Assembly (NCBI GenBank): GCA_904502165.1
Contig: CAJGDB010000010.1
Coordinates: 1-38,439, forward strand
Direction of reading: 5' to 3'
Length of the DNA stretch: 38,439 nucleotides
Source of the DNA: an uncultured Akkermansia sp.
GTDB taxonomy: Bacteria > Verrucomicrobiota > Verrucomicrobiia > Verrucomicrobiales > Akkermansiaceae
Below the pieces are notes generated by a model. The model was given only the letters and a program-made list of their open reading frames with translations. It made no database searches and was not told where the DNA came from. Each line of letters starts with the position of its first letter. Position 1 is the first letter of the stretch. Shown here piece by piece: positions 5,930 through 13,485 of this stretch. The translations under genes and the position numbers were made by a program.

Positions 5930-7024
5930 TTACAATGCGGCAATGATAGCATCGCCCATTCCGCGGGTTCCGACGCGGATTTCGCCCTCGGCACCGGTGG
6001 CGAGGTCGCCCGTGCGGTACCCTGCGGCGATAACCTTGCGTACGGCAGTATCAACGGCATCGGCCGCGGCGGTTTCCTTGCAGGTGTAGCGCAGAAGCAT
6101 GCCCATGGAAAGAATCTGAGCAATGGGGTTTGCAATACCCTTGCCGGCGATATCGGGGGCGGAGCCGCCAGAGGGTTCGTAAAGACCGAAGAACGTGCCG
6201 GATCCGTGGCTGAGGGAAGCGCTGGGCAGCATACCGAGGGAGCCGCAGACAATGGCCATTTCATCGGTCAGGATATCGCCGAAGGTGTTTTCGGTCACCA
6301 TGACGTCGAACTGTTTCGGGTTGCGGACAAGCTGCATGGCGGCGTTGTCCACATACATGTGGGTGAGCTCCACATCCGGGTATTCGGCGGCGATGGCGTT
6401 CATCACGTCGCGCCACATGACCGAGGAAGCCAGCACATTGGCCTTGTCAACGCTGCAAAGGCGCTTATTACGGCCACGGGCTGCCTCGAATGCCACACGG
6501 GCAATGCGTTCCACCTCGCTCTTCTTGTAGATAAGGGTATCCAGACCAATGACCTCGCCGTCGCGCTCGCCGTAGAACTTGGGCTCACCGAAGTACATGC
6601 CGCCGGTGAGTTCGCGCACGCAAAGGATATCGAACCCGCCTGGGATGAGTGCGTTTTTTACCGGAGAAGCATCCACCAGCTCGGGCAGGCAGATGCCGGG
6701 GCGCAGGTTGGCAAAGAGGGAGAAATGTTTTCTGAGCGGGAGCAGGGCACCGCGTTCCGGGCGTTCATCGGGGGGCAGGGAATCCCACTTGGGACCACCT
6801 ACAGAGCCGAACAGGATGGCATCTGCGGCTTCACATGCAGCCAGGGTTTCAGCGGGCAGAGCCTTGCCGCAGTTGTCGATACCGGCGCCGCCAACAAAGC
6901 ATTCGGTGCGTTCGGTCTTGAAGCCGAATTTGGACTCCACGGCATCGAGGACACGGAGTGCCTCTTCCATAACCTCCGGACCGATACCATCGCCCGCCAG
7001 GACTGCAATCTTATAGGTGTTCAT
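5930..7024 (-). CDS. leuB: 3-isopropylmalate dehydrogenase
   Basis: Oxidatively decarboxylates 3-isopropylmalate to 2-oxoisocaproate with NAD in leucine synthesis, in the cytosol. The 364-aa product starts MNTYKIAVLAGDGIGPEVM and has the family KWDSLPPDERPERG loop, LRPGICLPEL, RELTGGMYFG, the metal-site MYVDNAAMQLV and GDILTDE segments, and SASLSHGSGTFFGLYEPSGGSAPDIAGKG. The ATG at 7024 fits both the family N-terminus and a promoter 10 nt upstream. An ATG further upstream overlaps the -10 box, and the more distal TTG is the -35 box. The gene stands alone, without other leu genes beside it; ilvB for the same branched-chain pathway is at 34 kb. Confidence 0.96.
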   Translation of the reverse strand: MNTYKIAVLAGDGIGPEVMEEALRVLDAVESKFGFKTERTECFVGGAGIDNCGKALPAETLAACEAADAILFGSVGGPKWDSLPPDERPERGALLPLRKHFSLFANLRPGICLPELVDASPVKNALIPGGFDILCVRELTGGMYFGEPKFYGERDGEVIGLDTLIYKKSEVERIARVAFEAARGRNKRLCSVDKANVLASSVMWRDVMNAIAAEYPDVELTHMYVDNAAMQLVRNPKQFDVMVTENTFGDILTDEMAIVCGSLGMLPSASLSHGSGTFFGLYEPSGGSAPDIAGKGIANPIAQILSMGMLLRYTCKETAAADAVDTAVRKVIAAGYRTGDLATGAEGEIRVGTRGMGDAIIAAL

Positions 7025-7034
7025 GTCTGTGGGC

Positions 7035-7063
7035 ATGATACACCCCAGCCCGGGGCGTGTCAA
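7035..7063 (-). promoter_or_regulatory. Sigma70-type promoter of leuB, near-leaderless
   Basis: Minus strand: consensus TTGACA (7058-7063), 17-nt spacer, TATCAT (7035-7040), 10 nt to the ATG at 7024. There is no room for a leucine leader peptide or attenuator. Confidence 0.78.
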
Positions 7064-7081
7064 TTGAGAATACAGGCAGTA

Positions 7082-7471
7082 TTAATGCTGGAAACAGCTT
7101 TTAGGGAAGTTCAGGGGAGGGGAGATAAAGGGAGTGCCGAACTCGTCTGTACCGAAGATACGCAGCTCCATGGCTACGGGTGGGGTGTCAAACTCCTGCG
7201 TGCCGCTGCAGGCAAAGACAGCGCCTGGTTCCAGCACCGGGCTTTCGTTGAAAATCCGGGCGGCTTCCACAATACGGGTATTACCATTGCGCTCGCGGAG
7301 GGTCCATTTGCGCCCTAGAAGCCGCACCGGGTGGGAGCCGGTGTTGCATATACTGACCCGGAAGATGGAACGGTACACCGGCCGGGGGCGGCGCTGCGCC
7401 TGAACCCCGGACATGACGAGCCGCAGCTCCAGCGGAGCATAGACTGGCAGACTGCGAGTATCAGTGTTCAT
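7082..7471 (-). CDS. ApaG/DUF525-domain protein
   Basis: The 129-aa product is mostly one ApaG-type immunoglobulin-like beta domain. Visible family pattern: RRPRPVYRSIFRVSICN-TG, then VRLLGRKWTLRERNG, a VVEAARI-like strand, and the PVLEPGAVFACSGTQEF turn. ApaG family members are small beta-sandwich proteins of uncertain role (one was linked to Co/Mg resistance, and the fold occurs in F-box proteins). The first 11 nt overlap the end of the upstream secreted-protein gene (ATG at 7471 inside it), so translation is probably coupled and both share a promoter. No signal peptide is seen. The family call is fairly sure, the function is not. Confidence 0.72.
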   Translation of the reverse strand: MNTDTRSLPVYAPLELRLVMSGVQAQRRPRPVYRSIFRVSICNTGSHPVRLLGRKWTLRERNGNTRIVEAARIFNESPVLEPGAVFACSGTQEFDTPPVAMELRIFGTDEFGTPFISPPLNFPKSCFQH

Positions 7472-8393
7472 AGCCTTCGCCTACGGCGATGGTGGAAATG
7501 CCGGCTGCTGTTTCGCGGATGATGCGAACCTTTTCAAGGGAGGGAGTTTCCCCTTCGTCAAGGCTCATGGTGCTGACAAGTTTTTCGAGCAGCTGCCCTA
7601 GCTGGTCGACCTTGAGCCGCTGGGCTGTGCGTGGATGAAGCCCCTGCAGAATTTCATTGAAGTAGGCGGGGGCATCCGGGTAGAAAATGGCAAGAGCCTG
7701 CTCTGCCTCAAAACGCTGCTCGATGGCGGCGGCAGAGGCATCGAGCGCCCGAACCCAGCCGCCCAGGGCCAGCAGGTGGGCCAGATCCGGGTCGCGCAGA
7801 GCGGTGAGTTCCTCATTTACTGCGCTTTGGGTGGAGGAGAGGATGCGCTTGAAATCATTCAACTGCCCTTTTTCTGCATGTTCCAGCAGGCTGGCGGAAT
7901 AGGAGTTCATCTTTTCACCAACCCCCATGGCCTTGCCGTATCGCGATAAATCCAGCGCAATGGGTTTTATATCGTTCATGTGCCCGCTGCGGACGGCAAT
8001 GAAGCCGTCGGCCATGAGGTAGCCCATTTCCAGAGCCAGTTTGCCGGCATTCAGTGGCAGGTTTTCAGGGCGCTTTCTGAGTACGTAATCCTCGGGAATG
8101 GCGGGCAGGTTGTCCAGCTGGGCAAATATCTTGCTGATGGAGGGGGCTGTATACACATTGATGCCGAGCTCCTGGTTGGAATGGGAGTCATCCAGCAGGG
8201 AGTCATCGCGGAACATGGCCGGAACTTCGCCGTGACGGCGGGGGGATTCCTCCTGCATCATTCCTTCGGGTATGCCATCGATGCAGGCATCGGCAACTTC
8301 CTCGTAGGTATCTGGTGCATCCTGGGCCACCACCGGGAGTATGCAGGTGGTGGAGGCAAGAATCAGAACACAGCTGAACATCATTTTTATCAT
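7461..8393 (-). CDS. Secreted protein of unknown function
   Basis: I do not recognise a family. The 310-aa product begins MIKMMFSCVLILASTTCILPVVAQDAPD, a signal peptide with an AQ-D cleavage region, so it is exported. The mature part is acidic at its N-terminus, then largely helical (for example the LALEMGYLMADGFIAVRSGH and LDLSRYGKAMGVGEKM stretches) with no obvious catalytic motif, membrane segment or repeat. It is the first gene of a two-gene unit with the ApaG-like gene, which it overlaps by 11 nt. It is divergent from the GT2/L,D-transpeptidase pair, with overlapping promoters in the 150-bp gap, so co-regulation with envelope polysaccharide genes is possible. Confidence 0.85.
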   Translation of the reverse strand: MIKMMFSCVLILASTTCILPVVAQDAPDTYEEVADACIDGIPEGMMQEESPRRHGEVPAMFRDDSLLDDSHSNQELGINVYTAPSISKIFAQLDNLPAIPEDYVLRKRPENLPLNAGKLALEMGYLMADGFIAVRSGHMNDIKPIALDLSRYGKAMGVGEKMNSYSASLLEHAEKGQLNDFKRILSSTQSAVNEELTALRDPDLAHLLALGGWVRALDASAAAIEQRFEAEQALAIFYPDAPAYFNEILQGLHPRTAQRLKVDQLGQLLEKLVSTMSLDEGETPSLEKVRIIRETAAGISTIAVGEGYEH

Positions 8394-8417
8394 GCGTGGG
8401 GAGTGGTTAATTTAGAC

Positions 8418-8446
8418 TTGACTCCATATCCAGTTTACATTACTAT
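8418..8446 (+). promoter_or_regulatory. Promoter of GT2 / L,D-transpeptidase unit
   Basis: TTGACT (8418-8423), 17-nt spacer, TACTAT (8441-8446). Unlike most promoters here it would give a leader of about 90 nt before the ATG at 8544. It faces and overlaps the minus-strand promoter at 8432-8459. Confidence 0.6.
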
Positions 8447-8459
8447 CTGCCCGCGTCAA
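8432..8459 (-). promoter_or_regulatory. Promoter of the secreted-protein/ApaG unit
   Basis: Minus strand: TTGACG (8454-8459), 16-nt spacer, TAAACT (8432-8437), about 31 nt leader to the ATG at 8393. Its core overlaps the divergent plus-strand promoter, so the two may exclude each other. Confidence 0.5.
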
Positions 8460-8543
8460 GCACCTGCTGGCATGCTGACGCAAAAATGCCCAGCGGGCTC
8501 CGAGAAGCCCGGCCTTTCTGTATCTCCCCGGAAGAATCAGCTT

Positions 8544-10079
8544 ATGGAATCGTCTCAATATTGGTTCAATTTTTTCTGGCTTGTAGCCTATTTCCTTGTA
8601 CTTGTAGGTATGTCGGGCTACGGATGCCATCGTCTGCTCATGGTGCTCCTCTATATCCGGCATCGTAAGCATGTACCGCAGCCTGCGGCTCAATGGGATG
8701 AATGGCCCATGGTGACGATTCAGCTGCCCATGTTCAACGAGAAGTTCGTGGTGGAGGGGCTTCTGAAGAAGGTGACCGCCATTGACTACCCGAAGGATAA
8801 GCTTGAAATCCAGATACTGGATGACTCGACGGACGATACCTATGACCTCTGCCTGCAGCAGGTGGAATACTACCGCGCTCAGGGTTTTGATATTGTGTGT
8901 CTGCACCGTACGGACCGCACCGGTTTCAAGGCTGGTGCTCTGGAGGCGGCCGATGCTGTGGCCAAGGGTGAGTTTCTGCTGATTCTGGATGCCGACTTCC
9001 GCCCTGAGCCCGATATTCTGAAAGTATGTGTGCCGTACTTCACAGATCCGCAGATTGGTGTGGTGCAGACCCGCTGGGCTCACATTAACCGCAATTACAA
9101 CCTGCTGACGCGTCTGCAGAGTATTTTCCTGGATGGGCACTTTGCACTGGAGCAGACCTGCCGCAACCGCTCCGGCCGTTTCTTTACCTTCAATGGTACA
9201 GCCGGTATGTGGCGCAAGAGTACCATCGTTGATGCCGGAGGCTGGGAACATGATACTATCACCGAAGATATGGACCTTTCCTACCGCGCTCAGATGAAAG
9301 GGTGGAAATTTGTGTATCTGAATGATTACGAGACTCCGGCCGAGCTTCCTGTGGATATGGATGGCTTCAAGGCCCAGCAGCACCGCTGGACCAAGGGTTG
9401 CATTCAGGTTTGCCGCAAGATGCTCTTTGATATCTGGCGTTCCAAGGCCCCGTTCAAGGCAAAGATGGAGGCAACGACTCACCTTACCTGCAATTATTCC
9501 TACCTGGCACTGATTCTGCTCTGCTTCCTGGTAATGCCTGTTTGTACCGGGTTGGTGGCTCCTACGGGTGCCTGGGCCTGGGATCAGTGGCAGATGATGC
9601 TGCTTACTTTCACACTGTTCTTCTTTGCCACGGTATCGGTCTGCCTGTTTTACGTGGTGGCAGAGATGATTGTGAAGCCTCGCCGCTGGTACATGGTGTT
9701 TCCGCTCATAATTCCGCTGCTGGCGCTGGGCGTTGGTATGGCAGTGAACAATGCCAAGGCTGTACTGGAAGCCATGTGCGGCCAGCAGAGCGAGTTTGTG
9801 CGTACGCCCAAGTTCGGTGAGTCTCAGCAGGGGGCTCTCTCTATTGAGAAGCGCGCCAAGGGATACAAGGCAATCAAGTCGTTCCTGGTCCCGATGCTGG
9901 AGTTGTGCTTTGCTCTCTTCTTCGGGGCGGTTGAGTACATCAACTTCTCACATGGGGACTATCTCACTTTTGTGCTCATGACTCCGTTCCTGGGCTTCTT
10001 CTATACGAGTTTCTCCTCTATTGCCCGTCTGATTGATGGCGTGGTGCAGAAGCGCCGTGCAGCTGCTGCTAACGCCTGA
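8544..10079 (+). CDS. Processive GT2 family glycosyltransferase (cellulose/mannan synthase-like)
   Basis: Inner-membrane glycosyltransferase family 2 enzyme expected to polymerise a beta-linked polysaccharide from nucleotide sugars. Of 512 aa, an N-terminal membrane segment (about 7-30) precedes the cytosolic catalytic domain with ILDDSTDDT (Asp93-94), DADF (149-152), TEDMDLSYRA (TED 240-242) and the processivity motif QQHRW (QxxRW, 278-282). Three to five membrane segments follow after about residue 310. It most resembles bacterial CslA/glucomannan-type synthases; the product sugar cannot be read from sequence. The ATG at 8544 starts the first membrane helix; the reading frame stays open far upstream but crosses the promoter. 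The next gene, an L,D-transpeptidase, follows after 15 nt, so they form one unit. Confidence 0.9.
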   Translation: MESSQYWFNFFWLVAYFLVLVGMSGYGCHRLLMVLLYIRHRKHVPQPAAQWDEWPMVTIQLPMFNEKFVVEGLLKKVTAIDYPKDKLEIQILDDSTDDTYDLCLQQVEYYRAQGFDIVCLHRTDRTGFKAGALEAADAVAKGEFLLILDADFRPEPDILKVCVPYFTDPQIGVVQTRWAHINRNYNLLTRLQSIFLDGHFALEQTCRNRSGRFFTFNGTAGMWRKSTIVDAGGWEHDTITEDMDLSYRAQMKGWKFVYLNDYETPAELPVDMDGFKAQQHRWTKGCIQVCRKMLFDIWRSKAPFKAKMEATTHLTCNYSYLALILLCFLVMPVCTGLVAPTGAWAWDQWQMMLLTFTLFFFATVSVCLFYVVAEMIVKPRRWYMVFPLIIPLLALGVGMAVNNAKAVLEAMCGQQSEFVRTPKFGESQQGALSIEKRAKGYKAIKSFLVPMLELCFALFFGAVEYINFSHGDYLTFVLMTPFLGFFYTSFSSIARLIDGVVQKRRAAAANA

Positions 10080-10094
10080 TAAGGAATTATCTAT

Positions 10095-10931
10095 ATGGCA
10101 CGCTTGGGGTACAGGTTCGTCTTTTTGTTTGTGCAGGTGGCCGCACTGTGTATGCTGCTGGCTTCCTGCGCCCGCCTGAACCAGAAAGCGAAGCCGAAGC
10201 TGTATGCCGAGGATATTCCTCCGCAGGCCGTGGTGCGTGACGGCCTGGCTGTGACACTCAGCGACCAGAAGATTACCCTTTTCAAGGAGGGGAAGAAGGT
10301 CAAGGATTACAGCATCAGTTCTTCCAAGTATGGTATCGGCAACGTGAACGGCAGCTGCCGTACCCCGCTGGGGATACATGCTGTTTCTCAGAAAAATGGT
10401 GCCGGGCAGCCCATGGGTATGGTATTCAAAGGCTGCAAGCCCACGGGTGAGGTGGTTGATGTGGATGCCGCAGGCCGCGACCCGGTGGTGACCCGCGTAA
10501 TCCAGCTGGCCGGAATGGAGCGTGGCAATCATTCCACGCACACCCGCCGCATCTATATTCATGGAACCCCGGAGGAACGCTACATCGGGCAGCCGGCATC
10601 CTATGGCTGTATCCGCATGAGGAGCGATGATATTGTGGACCTTTTCGGGTATGTTCACCGGGGTATGCCGGTGGCTATCGAAAGCTGCACCCAGGAGACC
10701 TACATGAAGGCAGAGCAGGATCACACCAAGGGTAGCATCCGCATTCCCAAGGAGGCAATTGCCCGGCTTCCTGTTGACGGCCTGCGCCCCACGCACCGCT
10801 ATCGTGGCCGTAATTACCGTAACAGGTGGTCGTCTCGCCGCAGTGGGATGGCTAGTAGTAATACACGCTTCAAGAAGCGTACGGTGCGTAACAGGAAATC
10901 CCGCCTGACTCTGCGTAAACGTTCATCGTAA
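10095..10931 (+). CDS. L,D-transpeptidase (YkuD) lipoprotein with basic C-terminal tail
   Basis: Probably a cell-wall cross-linking or anchoring enzyme on the periplasmic side of a membrane. Of 278 aa, the signal has a lipobox LLASC (Cys25). The YkuD domain (about 50-195) holds the catalytic set: YIHGTPEERYIG and SYGCIRM with nucleophile Cys172. After residue 225 the protein turns into a very Arg/Lys-rich, low-complexity tail with repeated RxRN/RRS/KKR clusters to the end. Such a tail is unusual for YkuD proteins and could bind anionic polymer. It lies 15 nt after the GT2 polymerase gene, suggesting the pair links a polysaccharide to the wall (inference). Confidence 0.9.
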   Translation: MARLGYRFVFLFVQVAALCMLLASCARLNQKAKPKLYAEDIPPQAVVRDGLAVTLSDQKITLFKEGKKVKDYSISSSKYGIGNVNGSCRTPLGIHAVSQKNGAGQPMGMVFKGCKPTGEVVDVDAAGRDPVVTRVIQLAGMERGNHSTHTRRIYIHGTPEERYIGQPASYGCIRMRSDDIVDLFGYVHRGMPVAIESCTQETYMKAEQDHTKGSIRIPKEAIARLPVDGLRPTHRYRGRNYRNRWSSRRSGMASSNTRFKKRTVRNRKSRLTLRKRSS

Positions 10932-10986
10932 GCGCAGCTGCAGGGCCGCGAGGCCTGTGCTATTGCTGCGTTGGTGATATTCGCCC

Positions 10987-11015
10987 TTGCTCCAGAGCAA
11001 TGAATATGGTAGAAT
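10987..11015 (+). promoter_or_regulatory. Promoter of purD, leaderless
   Basis: TTGCTC (10987-10992), 17-nt spacer, TAGAAT (11010-11015), 9 nt to the ATG at 11025. The expected leader is 0-3 nt, which leaves no room for a purine riboswitch. Confidence 0.7.
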
Positions 11016-11024
11016 GCCGCTGAC

Positions 11025-12269
11025 ATGAAAATTGCCGTCATTGGAAAAGGTGGGCGCGAGCAGGCTCTGGTAGAGACTCTGGCCGCCAGCCCGTGCAAAC
11101 CCGAGCTTTTTACATTCCCCGGCAGCGATGCTATCTGCCGTACCGCCACCCGCATTGAAGCCGATGGTTTTGATGCCCTCATCCAGTGGATGGTGGACAA
11201 TGGGATTGATCTTTGCGTAGCCGGCGAGGAAAGCTACCTCGTCAAGGAAGAAGGCCTGGCTAATCGCTGCGAGGCTGCGGGTATTCCTTGCTGGGGCCCT
11301 CACAAGGAAAGCGCTCAGCTGGAGGCATCTAAGGAATTTGCCAAGAATTTCCTGCTGCGCCATGGTATTCCCACCGGTGCGGCAACCGCTGTGGAAAGTT
11401 ACGATGAGGCCATTGCGGCTATCAATGGGCAGTATCCCACGGTACTCAAGTTTGATGGCCTGGCCGCCGGTAAGGGTGTGGCGGTGTGCCCCGACGCTGC
11501 CAGCGCTGAGGAGTTCCTGGATGAGGTGTTCATCCAGAAGCGCTTTGGTGCCGGTCGCCTGCTGGTGGAAGAGTTCCTGACCGGCCCGGAGATTTCCATC
11601 TTTGGTGCCATTTGTGATGACCAGTACCTGATTCTCTGCCCTGCTCGTGATTACAAACGCCTGGAGGTGGGTGATGCCGGCCCCAATACCGGTGGCATGG
11701 GGGCTGTTGCTTCCCGCCAGCTGGCTTCTCCTGAACTGCTCAAGACGATTGAGGAAACGATTGTGGCCCCCACGGTGCGCGGCCTGCAGGCCGATGGGCT
11801 TCCCTATCGCGGTTTCCTGTATTTCGGGCTGATGCTTACTCCTCAGGGGCCCAAGGTGATTGAATACAACTGCCGTTTTGGTGACCCCGAATGCGAAGCG
11901 GTGATGCCCCTGTTGCAGGGGGACCTGGCCACCTTCTGCCTGAAGGGTGCCAGGGGCGAGTTTGCTCCGGAGCTGATTTCCTTCAACGAAGGGTGGAGTA
12001 TCTGCTGCATTCTGGCCAGTGCCGGGTATCCGGCTTCGTCTCACAGCGGGGATATCATCTCAGGCCTGGATGACTGCCAGGCCCGCGTGTTCCACTGCGG
12101 CACGAAGCTGACCCCCGGGGGCTGGGTGACGGCCGGTGGCCGTGTGCTTGCCATCGTAGCCCAGGGCGATACGCTTGAAGCTGCCCGTACGCTGGCCCAT
12201 GCCGAAGCCGCCAAGGTTGATTTCGATGGCTCGCAGCGCCGCAGCGATATCGGCTATGCGAACATGTAA
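11025..12269 (+). CDS. purD: Phosphoribosylamine-glycine ligase (GAR synthetase)
   Basis: ATP-grasp enzyme joining glycine to phosphoribosylamine, the second step of purine synthesis, in the cytosol. Of 414 aa: N-terminal VIGKGGREQALVETL motif, GPHKESAQLEASKEFAKNF, the ATP-grasp core VLKFDGLAAGKGVAVCPD and LLVEEFLTGPEISIF, the GPNTGGMGAVA loop, the metal-binding VIEYNCRFGDPE, and a C-terminal ASAGYP domain. Length and order match the family. It has its own leaderless promoter and a strong terminator 14 nt after the stop, so it is monocistronic. Confidence 0.97.
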   Translation: MKIAVIGKGGREQALVETLAASPCKPELFTFPGSDAICRTATRIEADGFDALIQWMVDNGIDLCVAGEESYLVKEEGLANRCEAAGIPCWGPHKESAQLEASKEFAKNFLLRHGIPTGAATAVESYDEAIAAINGQYPTVLKFDGLAAGKGVAVCPDAASAEEFLDEVFIQKRFGAGRLLVEEFLTGPEISIFGAICDDQYLILCPARDYKRLEVGDAGPNTGGMGAVASRQLASPELLKTIEETIVAPTVRGLQADGLPYRGFLYFGLMLTPQGPKVIEYNCRFGDPECEAVMPLLQGDLATFCLKGARGEFAPELISFNEGWSICCILASAGYPASSHSGDIISGLDDCQARVFHCGTKLTPGGWVTAGGRVLAIVAQGDTLEAARTLAHAEAAKVDFDGSQRRSDIGYANM

Positions 12270-12284
12270 GTAGAATAAACTTTC

Positions 12285-12313
12285 CCACCGGTGCTTAGCA
12301 CCGGTGGTTTTTT
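12285..12313 (+). terminator. Intrinsic terminator of purD
   Basis: A perfect 9-bp stem CCACCGGTG/CACCGGTGG (12285-12293 / 12299-12307) with loop cttag is followed by six T. Confidence 0.92.
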
Positions 12314-12327
12314 ATTGAATAACGACC

Positions 12328-13410
12328 ATGAACGAACAATCTGCTGAATTCTTGAGTGAATACCTGGAAACCCCGGCTCCAACGGGGCTGGAAATGGATG
12401 CTCAGCGCCTTTGGGCTGAGTATATTAAGCCGTATACTGATGAGGTGCAGTGCGATGCCTACGGCTCTACCTGGGCTGTGCTGCGCGCCGCTGCCGAGGG
12501 GGCTCCCACCCTGATGCTTGATGCCCACGCCGATGAAATCGGATTCTCTATCCGCTACATCGATGAGAACGGATTTGCCCGGGTGGAACGGTTGGGCGGA
12601 AGCGATGTCGCCATTGCCCGCGGGCGGCGTCTGCGCTTCCTGGGAACAGATGGCGAGGTTATCGGCATTACCGGCAATACGGCCATTCATCTGCGCGGGG
12701 CTGCGGGTGATGAAAAAGCTCCCAAACTGCACGAAATATACGTGGATTTCGGCTGTGAGTCACGCGAGGAGGTGGAGGCTCTTGGCCTGCGCGTGGGTAG
12801 CGTGGGGGTGTATTGCGACGGCCCGCTGATGCTGAATGATGGCCGCCGCCTGGTGTGCCGCGCGCTGGATGATCGCCTCTGTGGCTTCATCCTGGCAGAG
12901 GTGGCCCGTACCATGGCAGAGCGTGGCATCAAGCCCGCCTGGAATGTTGTATTTGCTAATACGGTACAGGAGGAAATCGGGTGTGTGGGGGCTGGTATGC
13001 TGGCTTTCCATCTGCAGCCGGATGCAGCTATCTGCCTGGATGTGACTCATGCCACGGATTCCCCGGGGCTGGATAAGGGGCGCTATGGAGATGTGCGCCT
13101 GGGAGCAGGCGGTTGCCTGAGTTATGGCCCGGTGTGCCACCCCAACCTCAATGCCCGGCTGGAGCTTCTTTCCTTTGAGCAGGAGATCGCCATGCAGCGC
13201 GAGACGACGGGGCGTGGTACCGGAACGAACACTGACCAGGTGTACCGCAGCCGCAGCGGTGTGCCGGCAACTTGCTTCTCCCTGCCGCTGCGCTACATGC
13301 ACAGCCCGGTAGAAACGGCAGATATGCGCGATGTGCAGAGCTGCATCGATCTGCTTGTGGCCTTTGTGGCCGCGTTGAAGCCGGAGGATGATTTCCGCCA
13401 TCGTCTGTAA
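12328..13410 (+). CDS. M42 family metallo-aminopeptidase (first copy)
   Basis: Co-catalytic two-metal aminopeptidase of the tetrahedral (TET) M42 family, which trims cytosolic peptides. Of 360 aa, the metal and catalytic sites are visible: LDAHADEIGF (His/Asp pair near residues 69-73), RALDDRLCG (bridging Asp), TVQEEIGCVGA (general-base Glu and ligand Glu), CLDVTHATD (ligand Asp) and RYMHSPVE (ligand His). The start ATG lies 14 nt after the purD terminator's T-run. No clear -35/-10 pair or Shine-Dalgarno site is seen, so the promoter is unassigned. A second M42 gene is at 17188. The preferred substrate cannot be told from sequence. Confidence 0.93.
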   Translation: MNEQSAEFLSEYLETPAPTGLEMDAQRLWAEYIKPYTDEVQCDAYGSTWAVLRAAAEGAPTLMLDAHADEIGFSIRYIDENGFARVERLGGSDVAIARGRRLRFLGTDGEVIGITGNTAIHLRGAAGDEKAPKLHEIYVDFGCESREEVEALGLRVGSVGVYCDGPLMLNDGRRLVCRALDDRLCGFILAEVARTMAERGIKPAWNVVFANTVQEEIGCVGAGMLAFHLQPDAAICLDVTHATDSPGLDKGRYGDVRLGAGGCLSYGPVCHPNLNARLELLSFEQEIAMQRETTGRGTGTNTDQVYRSRSGVPATCFSLPLRYMHSPVETADMRDVQSCIDLLVAFVAALKPEDDFRHRL

Positions 13411-13429
13411 GAGGGGGGGATATATAGAG

Positions 13430-13470
13430 AAAAGACCGGAGCCCTTATTTGCGGACTCCGGTCTTTTTTT
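13430..13470. terminator. Bidirectional intrinsic terminator (M42 peptidase / ychF)
   Basis: A 12-bp stem AAAAGACCGGAG / CTCCGGTCTTTT (13430-13441 / 13456-13467) has T-runs on both outer sides. It sits between convergent genes and can serve both. Confidence 0.9.
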
Positions 13471-13485
13471 GTGCTTTGGGAATGG

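Noticed and set aside
7025..7063. leuB start at an upstream TTG or at the ATG overlapping the -10 box
   Set aside because: Both lie in or upstream of the promoter core, and the conserved N-terminus starts at 7024.
8487..8512. Short GC hairpin (cgggct/agcccg) in the GT2 leader as a terminator
   Set aside because: The stem is only about six pairs and no T-run follows, so it is not reported as a site.
7980..8543. Long N-terminal extension of the GT2 glycosyltransferase
   Set aside because: The open frame runs through the divergent gene, its promoter and the leader, and has no domain. The protein starts naturally at the first membrane helix (8544).
10932..11000. Terminator after the first L,D-transpeptidase gene
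   Set aside because: Several GC-rich imperfect hairpins can be drawn (cagggcc/ggcctg) but none has a T-run.
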